15,437 nucleotides of DNA, taken from assembly GCA_002393575.1 (NCBI GenBank), contig DGSN01000047.1, forward strand, positions 1 to 15,437, given 5' to 3'. Origin of the DNA: Prevotellaceae bacterium UBA4361. GTDB lineage: Bacteria; Bacteroidota; Bacteroidia; Bacteroidales; Bacteroidaceae. Made by a program: the position numbers and the translations under genes. The notes below the pieces were generated by a model. The model had not been told where the DNA came from and ran no database searches. It saw nothing but the letters and a program-made list of their open reading frames with translations. This document shows, one piece after another, positions 1 through 9,700 of this stretch (its first letter is position 1; each line of letters opens with the position of its first letter).

Positions 1-214
1 GTGACACGATGACGAAGTCAGGTGCCATGCCGCCATAAGTGATAGGTGCATCCGTGATGTTGGTCACTACTTTTTTAATGGTAAGGTTTTCAGTGCCATT
101 CAGAATGATGATCACAAAACGGGTCATGTCGCTGATGTCTATTTCACCGTTGCCGTTCACATCGCCCATGCTGGTGCTTGTCAGGAAGTAAGCACGACAT
201 GAATTGATGGTCAT
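1..214 (-). CDS. Dockerin-like protein fragment, cut by the left window edge
   Basis: The minus-strand frame is open from the edge back to a TGA near 270. The first ATG (214) lies 47 nt after the stop of the lipoprotein gene, so it would be the third gene of that operon. A second ATG at 169 begins directly at the Ca-binding loop. The visible protein contains MGDVNGNGEIDISD, a good match to the first EF-hand-like loop of type I dockerins (D-x-N-x-N-G-x-I-D-x-x-D), followed by a hydrophobic helix (TRFVIIILNG). Seen: one loop only; a second loop is not in the window. Odd: there is no signal peptide ahead of the loop, although dockerins act outside the cytoplasm and are usually C-terminal. The preceding residues SCRAYF recall the end of a secreted Prevotella domain. 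So this may be a 5'-truncated remnant rather than an intact gene. The dockerin-like motif is fairly sure; the start and integrity are not. Confidence 0.5.
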   Translation of the reverse strand, partial: MTINSCRAYFLTSTSMGDVNGNGEIDISDMTRFVIIILNGTENLTIKKVVTNITDAPITYGGMAPDFVIVS

Positions 215-261
215 TGAACTGCAGTGGTGATAGAGTGTATTCGCAAGTCCTAAGTAGAGTT

Positions 262-747
262 TCAATATTCATTTGTGAAACACGGACGGTAGATGCCGCT
301 CTTGCCTGTAGGAGCGGCAGAGGGGGTGAAGTTTGACCAGTTCGTGATGGAGTAGATGCGGTGGAGACGGTCGCAGTAGTAATGCAGGCTGACTGTTCCG
401 CCTGTTCTGTTGTCCAAGATGAAGAGGGGATAGTAGATAGTTTTGCCCGTCTTGTGGGGAATTGTTACGGCACGCACTTCCCCGTCGATGGTTGCACACA
501 TCAAGTCTTGTTCGCTCTGAAAGGCAGCCAGTGTGTCGCCGAGCTCCACCTGCAACGTCATTCGGAGTTCGAAGAGCGAGGCATCAGGGGCTATCCAATT
601 GATGGGGCGTACATCTGTTCCTGGCTTTAGATAAGCAGGCGTTTCAACTATCGGCTCTGTTGACTCTGATTCATCATCGTCGCTACAGCTCCCCACCACG
701 AGGGTGAGGGCTGTCAGCAACAACATATAAAAGATGTTCTTCTTCAT
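262..747 (-). CDS. Small surface lipoprotein, paralogue of a module in the neighbouring giant protein
   Basis: 161 residues. The N-terminus is a lipoprotein signal (MKKNIFYMLLLTALTLVVGS, then C21) with lipobox VGSC, and the mature protein starts CSDDDESES, the acidic stretch typical of lipoproteins sent to the Bacteroidota cell surface. After a linker (about 28-45) follows one beta-rich module of about 100 residues. By eye this module matches two regions of the giant protein encoded just upstream: NW-x-x-PD then RMTL, GDTLAAF, and a late LHYYCDRLHRIY segment correspond to DWAVDD, ITMS, DMLAAF and FEFYDASTGYIH. The start lies 9 nt after the giant's stop codon, so the two are surely co-transcribed and perhaps translationally coupled; only an A-rich leader precedes the ATG. 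No enzyme signature is visible. A role as a surface partner or anchor for the giant protein is inference. Confidence 0.9.
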   Translation of the reverse strand: MKKNIFYMLLLTALTLVVGSCSDDDESESTEPIVETPAYLKPGTDVRPINWIAPDASLFELRMTLQVELGDTLAAFQSEQDLMCATIDGEVRAVTIPHKTGKTIYYPLFILDNRTGGTVSLHYYCDRLHRIYSITNWSNFTPSAAPTGKSGIYRPCFTNEY

Positions 748-756
748 TCTTGTTGA

Positions 757-3700
757 TTATTTGATAATGATTTTTTCGTTATTGTGGATATACACACCTC
801 GCTGCTGAGGTTGCTTGCTCAGTTTGATGCCATTCAACGTGTACCAGCCGTCGGTATCGAAGGCGTCGGCATTGGTGAAGTTGATGGCAGTTGGCTCGTC
901 AGGTGTTCCGTGGGATGCATTCGGAACGAAACGCATCTGGCTGCGGTTGGTAACGGCAACCACTTCATCGCCGCGTTCCAGCAAGAAGCTGAGAGACTCG
1001 TTGGTTCCAAGCTTGTCTTCGGCTCCATTAGGCTCATGCGTTCCCACATTCAGATAGAACACACCCTGCTCGTAGGCTACAGCTACGCCGCAAACCTCTG
1101 CGCCTTGATAGACAGTAAGACGGTCGCCAAACTCAACATCCACACCTTCTGCCATTGCTACGACGGTCATGCTCGTGCCGCTGTTGTTCTGGAAAGCAGG
1201 CTCTGCACGTTTGGTATATGACTCGCCGCCATAGCGGGTGTTCGACTTATATATTGGATAGTTGAAGGTGACTTCGCTGTCGGCGTTACGCTTGAGCATA
1301 TATCCTTCGCCAACGCGGAGGTACTTGAGCGTACCCTTCCACTGCTTGTTGCCAAAGGCATCCACGGAGAGTACGGCAAACTCGCTCTGGCTCTTGATGA
1401 TGTCGCCGTTGGAGCCTGATTCGGCATAGATGGACATGGCAGTACCAATAGGCAGGTTGAGGTCGGAAACGTAGCCAATGCGGTTCCATCCCTTTCGTAC
1501 TGTGATTCCCTTAGGGTTAATATAGCCTTCCACGTATGCCTGCTTATTGCTGTTTGAATAGATTCGGTACATGAGACGAGAATCGAAGCTGACGATGCTG
1601 TCGCCATAATCCCAGAGGTAGTTCACCACTGTAGAGTCTCCGTCGTCGGTTTCTTCGGACTTGTAGGTAATCAGGTACTGGCTGCCATCAGCCTTGTCGG
1701 CTTCCACTCCGTCGCCTACCTCCCAGTTTGTGGCGTTGTTCAGCAGTTCCTTAATCTTCATTTCCCTTGGAGTTACATGGAACGATACCCAATTCCATCC
1801 CTTTTGCAGCTGGATGGTCTGCACCACATAGTTGTTGGTGAAGAACAGCTGAGGGTCGGTGGTGCTGCCAATGACAGTATCGCACTTGAATACCAAGCGA
1901 TTTCCTCCTGTTAACTTCGGCAACAATCTGTGGATGTAACCCGTCGAGGCATCATAGAATTCGAAGAAGAGTTCGACAGGATTGCGATCTTTGTTATAGA
2001 CTGTAAGATAAGCCAGTCCGTCGTTGCCAGTGCCCGTGGCATCATAGTCGAGGTGCGTGACGCCCAACAAACGGTGGTCGCTGTTGAAGGCAGCCAGCAT
2101 ATCCTCTTTGTCATGCGATATATTAGCGTTGACATAGACTTGTCCGATGATGCTCATGGTGATATTATCCTGCAACAACAAGTCATCCACAGCCCAATCA
2201 GGTGCCTCGCCGCGAACCTTGATGTTCAGCGGAAGCGGTTCATTCATTTCGTCCTCAGTGGTGAGGTAGATGACCTCGTCGAAGTCGCCAATATTGATAT
2301 AAGGCGAGATGGTGAAGGTGATAGGTTGTTCACTGAGTGGACCTACCACACCATTGTACTGGGAAGCGGTAATCCATATAGGCAGTCCCTCGAGGGAGAA
2401 GCGCTTGGATTTGCCACTCAGGTTCTCTATCACGGCTTCGAAGGTAAATTCCTCGCCGTAGCGTGTTTGCATGCTGAGTTGCTTGGAAGTCCAGCGCAGC
2501 GGGTTGCGATAGACGTAGAGGTCCATGGTCACAGGCGATGCCATTGTGTTGCCATTAAGGTCGGTCACTTCCTTGACGGTCACCATCACGTTGGTCTTCT
2601 CTATCTGATAGTCAGGCACATCGAGGTTGATGTACAGCTCGTTGTCCTTGGAAACGAAACTGTAAGGAATGTTCTCCAGTGCCACGACGCCGCGCATAGG
2701 TGCATAGTTGGATTTGTCAGCCAGACGCTCTACCACATCCTGTGCGATAAGTGTGTCGCGTTGCGTGGTCAACTCACCGGTTGTCAAATCGCGATAGCGT
2801 TTCAAACTGATACCTGTAGGCACAAGTTTCTGCTGGTTGTTAAGCTGCAGTTCGTTGCGTCCAAAACTCAGGTATGCCATCAGTCCCAGTTCCTCGCCCG
2901 AGAGCGTCATGGAAGAAGTGGCCTTAATGATGTTCTCGGATAGTGCCATCTCGTACATGGCTATCTCGTCGATATGTCCCGTGATAGGTCGCTCCACGGT
3001 CTCACTGTCAATCAAAGTGGCACCTGCTGCCAGTCGGTTGCCGAGTATGCCGCCCAAGGTATCGACGGCAAAGGTCTTCTTCAGCAACTGGTCCACATAG
3101 AGGTTACCCACATTTCGGGAGCGATTGACGGTCAGAGCCACATGGTGCCATGCACCGTCGTTCACGCTTGTGTTGGTTTGCAGGTGTCGTCCGCCTAAGT
3201 GCAAGTCAAGCAAACCACCATGCACACCGAAGTTGAAATGGTTCGTCGCATCGGCTTCGGTCTCAGCCTTGCCATTGGAAAGCAACGTGCCTTCATTGTC
3301 GGTGGTGCGGAACCAGAACATCATTGTGTAGTCTTGATAGTTGGTGCGGTTGAACTTGTCAGGCTCGATGCGGAAGCCCTCTTTGCCATCCAGCTTCATG
3401 CCGATGCCGTCGGGCACGTTCCATGCCGCTTCGTACACAGAAAGGTCGCTGCCACTGACTACACGATTGAAACTGTAGTCACCCTGTCCCTCATTCATCG
3501 GGAAGTTGTCGAGCAGTCCTAACTCATATCCAGTGAGCATCTTCTGGGCATGTTCGCTCATCTCGCCGGTGCTCAGTGCACGGTTCCACAGTCGGAACTC
3601 CAGCATCTCACCCTCGTAGTTGGTGCCTTCCCAATTCTGTGATTCGTCAGAGTTTTCGTATTCGTACTGTTTGGTTACGCCCAAGCTATAGCTGCCAGTT

Positions 3701-6700
3701 CCGTTATAGAGGTGATTATAATTGAACGAGCCTATCTGCTTGGTGCCGTCATAGAACGACACCTGTGTGGTCTGCGTATCGATGTCGGGCTGTATCACGA
3801 AGGCAACCTGACGCAGACCGTTGAAATCGATGGTATCAGAGAGGAAGGTGGTATCCTTGAAGACAGCTACCAGTTGCCTGTTCCTGCTGACGCCCAGTTC
3901 CAGGAAGTTGTCGCTATCGCCGTGGCTGAACAGCGTCATGTCCTTGTCGTTGTCATCGGGATTAATCATTATATCCACAGTGAACGCTCTGCCGCTCAGG
4001 TTGCGCATACCTAAGTAATGAACTCCTCCTTCTCCGTTGAAGCGCAGGTCGGTTGAGAGCGCGATGTTGCTGGAGTTGGTCTGCCCCAGCACCTGGAAGT
4101 TGTTCAGACCGCGCAAGTAGTTGCCGGCAATAGGCTCCGAGAAGCGCAGCATGATGTCCTCTCCGATGTCCAGGATGCCATCCTCAGGCTTCGGTGTGCC
4201 GAAGAGCTGTGGTCGGCGTGTGTCCTTGATACCCGTCAGTATTTCAGACGAACGGGTGAGGAATCCGTTGCCGTAGCGGCAGTAGTTCACAGCACGCAAG
4301 TCGTAGGTCTGCTCTATCGGGTCGGCTTCACCCCAGAAGCTTGCCATGATGCGTCCGTCATCTACAATCATCTGACGTTCACCCGTGGCCTTCGCAAACA
4401 GTAGAGAGTCACTATAGTAAGAGCAGACGTTCACCCAGTCCTTGTCTCCCTGTGTCGAGAGCTTGTACTGCAGTTCGATGTGGTCGAAGTTACGGTAGTT
4501 CACGTCGAACCCGTCGATGCGCACTGGCATGTAGTACTGCTGGCGCTTGCTGTCGTAGGCCGACTCGGTGTTCACCACCCACTTATCGCCTGGCAAGGAA
4601 ACATTCACCTTGCCAGCCACAGGCACAAAGTGGGCAGAGATGTTGCAGTTCCACGAACGCTTCACGTCCAGCGGATCCTTGATGCCGAGTTGTAAGTCAT
4701 CGTAATCGTAGTCTGTACCTGGATAGACCTCTATCGTTTTTGTTACTACCTCATTAGGATTGAGAAGGAGACTCAGTCCTCCGCCTGCCAGTGGATAGCC
4801 ATCCACAGATACTTTGGCTCCATTAGGGTTCGAAGCGGGATCAAGGAAGATGAGGAAAGGATTGGTCGTTGTGGCCTGTGCCGGCAATGGACTCTCGTTG
4901 ACGAAGTGGAGGGTGAAACGTGCTGGTTCATCGGCAGGCACATTGCTCATCGATGCCTGATCCACCCAGATGCGTGGATGGTCAATCTCGATGGTCTTGG
5001 CATCGAGCACTATGCCCGGATTATAGTATTTCGTCCTGCGTTCATCCTCATAAGGCTCGGCGGTGGCACCGCCACGAGTGCGATAGACGAAACTGCGGTA
5101 CTGGGTTGGCGTGTTCTTAACGTAGGAGCATACGCCGCCTAACGAACCGGCAATGCCATAGTCTTCACCTTCAACAGTTCCTCCCCGTCGTACAAAGTCG
5201 TAGTATTCATCACTGACATATTGGAAGAAGAGGTTTTCTGCGTTATCCACACCCATCTTCTGAAGCGAATCCACACGGGCGTTGAGTTCGTTCTTGTCCA
5301 CTGTAGCGCGATAGACATCGACCACGAGATTGGACTTGCCTGACGGCTGCAGCGTGAAGCCTACGCTCTTCGTACTACCCGTCGTCTTGCCGAAGTTGTA
5401 GTTATAGTCTAATGAGAGGACAGGGGTGTATTTGACGTACATTCCTTTAGAGAATTGCTGAAAATCCAAAACATAATATTTCCCATCTCCTCCACTATTG
5501 TTCAGTTTAGTATCTTTATCAGCAAAACTCTTCATTCCCTGTCCGAAATTGACAGTTCCGAAGCCTGTGCCGACTAATGGGATCTGCCAATAGCGGCTCT
5601 CATTTTCGTTTACACCAAACTTCTCGGTATAGCTGACGGAGGCGCGTCCGTCCACGTCGTAGCTCTTCACATGATCTGTGGCAAGCAGTTTATCTTTCTC
5701 ATTGGTTGCGAGGAAGCTTATCCACGTTCGGATGCGATCATTGTATATATGGACTTCATCACTATATGCTTGCAGCGTGTCTGGGTCCACCTTGGTGTAA
5801 TAGTTCTCCATTCCGAAGTTATCGTCATCGATATCCACATGACTGATATACATGGCACTGCCTTTCTCCTTTGCCACTACGCGAGCAGTATCTTCTTGGG
5901 TGCCTTTCGGCAGGATAAGGGCGTTGCGCTGGTTGAAAAGGTCAGGGATGAGCTCATTTTCGATATAGGTCTGGGAGTGGACGAAGATATTCTCAAATTC
6001 ACTTCTGGTCATCAACACCTCGTCGCGTACCAAATAGATTTTCTTGTCTTTACTGTCCACGCCCTCAGCCAGCAGTTTCATCGTGCCTTGCGGCACTTTG
6101 AAATCATGGTCTTCTACCGTATAGATGCCGCCGGCACGCGTCGTGAGCAGATTGTAGGTTGCTTCGTCAATGGCTCGCACAGCTATACCGTCTTCTGCTA
6201 TGATATTATGCACCATACCGATGAACAAGTCTGCATCGCGGCCCACATGGGAGCTTTTGGAGGAGGTGGTGATGCGCTCGGTAGTCTCGAAGGTGTAGCT
6301 GTACTGCCAGTTGTTATAGTAGGTGGTCATGAGGGCGAAACTAAAGTAGTCGGTACTCTTAATGGACATATCATTGTTGCCAAGGACATTACCTCCTCCA
6401 ACACCGGACCAGAGACCTCGGAACACATTCATTCCAGCAGAGCTACTGCCAACGGTGAAGTTGGCACCCAACTTTGCTTTCACGTCCTCAGTAAAGCTGT
6501 AGCTGAGTTTGCTGCCGCTCTCTATATAGGCACTGGATCCGGCTCCTGGCGGGTCGCGAAGGATATCTACAAGCACGGCTGGACCTTCTGCCACCACGCG
6601 TCTCCCCTGGCTCTTGGCTTTCGACGCCATTACGTAGCCGCGGATAGGGCCGCCGTTCATAGGCAACACGTCGTAATGGGTGCCATCGTAAAGCAGTGTC

Positions 6701-9700
6701 ATGGCCAGTGTCTTCAGCGCCATGTCCTCCTCTTGGGTGAAGGTCAGGTTCTGAGGCGTAAAGCGGTAGATGCTCTCACCCAGCGAGTCCAGTTTCACGA
6801 TCTCCGATTCGTTGGAGCCAACAAGGGCATTGTGGATGCTCACCTCGCCGCCTGTCAGTTGCACGATGTCTGGAGCTCCTTGCTGCGGATCGTTGTTCTT
6901 GTAGTATTTCTCCACTGCCGCAAGCTGCATGATAATAGGACTTCCTGCCATATATACAGGGTATCCGAAACTATAGCCCTTGTCGGCGTTCCACAGTTCA
7001 ATGGAGACCTCCTTGCCCGTATTGTCCTTGTCGGTGTAGGACTTGATACCCATGTACGGCTCGCCCATCATGTTGAACTGGGTGACGTTGAGTGTTGGTT
7101 GCGCATGGTAGATGCGTGAATAAGTCACGGTGTCATTGTTCACATAATCGGACAGATCCAACGTCTCGCCCACCTTGCCAGCCTGGAACAGCGTCGGATA
7201 GCCTTCTCCGTAGATTTCTGTCACTTTGTATTTCACGGGCAGCATAGGTACGCAGTATTCGCCCGTCACATGGCTTGGCTTGATGACCAGCCGGTGGCGA
7301 TAGACATCCATGTGGCAGGTGTCTTTCTCGAGAAGGGCGAAATAGTAGTCGTTGTGACGTTCCGTGATGCTGGCGTTCAGTTGGTCGCGCACCAGATACG
7401 AGGCGTTGTCACCCTCCAGCTGCATCACGATGGTCAGCGAGTCACCCAGGTTATTAATCGAGGCTAATTCGCCCAGCGGCTTCAGGCCTTCCACGTCACC
7501 GCCCACCACGCGGCCTTGCAGCGTGACGGTGGTCTGATCCCAGAAGACGTATTCGGCAACGCCCTTCTGCCAGTTGGCATTGCGGTTATTGTTCTCGTCG
7601 AGGTAGAAGCCCTCGTCCATGAACACATGGCCGTCCTTCACCACGCGGATGGTATGGTCGCCCTGCGGGATGCTCACGGAGAACCTACCCTGTGAGTCGG
7701 TGATGACAGGCGTTCCTGAGCCGTTCATCACCACCATGCCATCGCGTTCGAACTGTGCACCTATGACAGGCACGCTGGTTCCTTCATACATCACATAGCC
7801 TTGGAACAGATAGTAGGTGTTCTGTATCAGTACGGCATTGGTCACCAGATTCTTGTCTTCATCGAAGTTGGCAATGAATTTTGAGTAAGGACTCTCATTA
7901 CCAGCCGCCGTAGCTACAATCTCATAGCTACCTGCACCCACGTATGTCAGGCCGCCTATCTCGAAGAATCCGTTCTCTGAGGTTACCGTGCTCTTCGTGA
8001 TACCGTTCTTGGTGTCTTGCGGATTGGCTACTACGGTCACATTGGCGATGGCTGTACCATCAGGCAGTCGCACATAGCCTCGCACCATGCCCGTAGGCTC
8101 GCACCACCCCTCAACAGTGACGCTGTCTGTATGCAGACCCTCGCAGTCGTTCACGCCTATTACCTTATAGACATAAACATGTTGCGCTTTGGTTGTCTTG
8201 TCGATATAGGTGTTCATGTTGTATGCACTCTCCAATTCCACCCAATCGTCTTCAACCTTGTCACGGCGCAGGATGCGGTAGTAGTCGCCCAAGCCCGTTG
8301 TCTCCCACTTCAGTGATACAGAGGACTGCTGGGTGGTGGCTTGGATGCTTACCAACTTCACGTTGCTGTTAAACTCGTAGCGTTCGTTCTCGCCTGTCTC
8401 CGTCTTTGTCACCTTGAAGCTCAAACTATCGGTAGGCATGAGTTTCGACGCGCCCTGTTCTACCACAAAGCGGAAGTCATAATCAACACATGAAGTCAAC
8501 AGTTCGTGGTCATTCAGTTTGCCTGCTTCCGCCTCCTTGCTACTCAGTTCGCGGCGCTCAGTATATCGCACCTTGCCGTTGACAGACTTGTCGGTCAGGA
8601 GCACCAGTTTGGCTTTCGCGTCCCATATAGGAGTGACGTGCTCCTTGCTCGCCGACACCTCTTGCAAAGGCATAGGCAGGTTTCCTGCCAGTTTCCAATG
8701 TCCAGCTCCGTTGCCTTGGTTCAGCAGCGTATCCAGTACCCCAACCTCTGTGTCGTAGGCAGCGATGCCCTGTCCGATAGCAATCTCCTCTTGCAAAGGA
8801 ATGGCAAAGGTGCCCCACCCCTTCCAATGGCTGCCCAGACTATCCAACAGCTCGCCTATGCCCAATTGGGTGGCATCAACGGCTGTATCGTCCCATCCTG
8901 AAAGGCTGTAGTTCGTCCTGTTGCCACTTGAAGGATAGGCAGTCTTATTACTGAGAAAGCACATGGCTACATGGTCGAAGTTGATGTATTTGCCGTTTTC
9001 CAGACATCTCGTAGTGGTGTTCATACTGTTCGTATCACCCATGCCTCTGAAGGCACCTGCGTAGCTGTTGGCGGCGAACGCCTTGGCTTCTATAACACCG
9101 TCGAACAGACTTTGCCTAATGGCATTCGTTGACGAAAGAGTGTGGCCTATGAATCCACCAGCAGAGGTTCCAGTGGTAAAAATGTGTGCCGACACGCGGC
9201 AATTTTCGATGGAGAGCGAGGATTCCACACTGCCCACCAGTCCTGCGGCATAGGAGCCGCCACTGACGGAACCAGTCACATTGAGATTGCGGATGGTGGC
9301 ATCTTTAGTTTTGACGAACAGGGCAATGTAGGGCTTGTCCCCTCCCTTTATATTAATGTTCAGCGTGTGGCCGTTGCCTTCAAAGATGCCCCTGAAAGGT
9401 ATGTCGCTGGTATAGCCGGCGGCATTGGTTACATTGAAGTCGCCGGCCAGGATGGCATTCACGTCCGAGTTGCCGTTAGCATCTACAATCTTGGTGCGAA
9501 AGTTTTGCCAATCGGCTGAATTGCGCAGAATATAGTAGTTCTTTCCGTCGATGGTCATCGTCTGGCTGCCATCCAGCGGCACTGTGTAATAGCAGTTGGT
9601 GAAGGTATTGTTAGGAGCACGCGAGAAAGTATTGCAGCTGGTCAACTTGTTGTCAACATTCACATAGAGTGGACTGAACAGGCAGTTTTCCATCTTCACC

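Noticed and set aside
784..1221. Plus-strand and other-frame ORFs over the 3' end of the giant gene
   Set aside because: The minus-strand frame here carries the shared module and the sorting-like tail; the others have no recognisable features.
5671..7119. 482-codon plus-strand open frame
   Set aside because: It lies antisense to the giant gene, its product is rich in H, V and I without domain signatures, and the minus-strand frame has clear domains. It is a by-product of codon use in the real gene.
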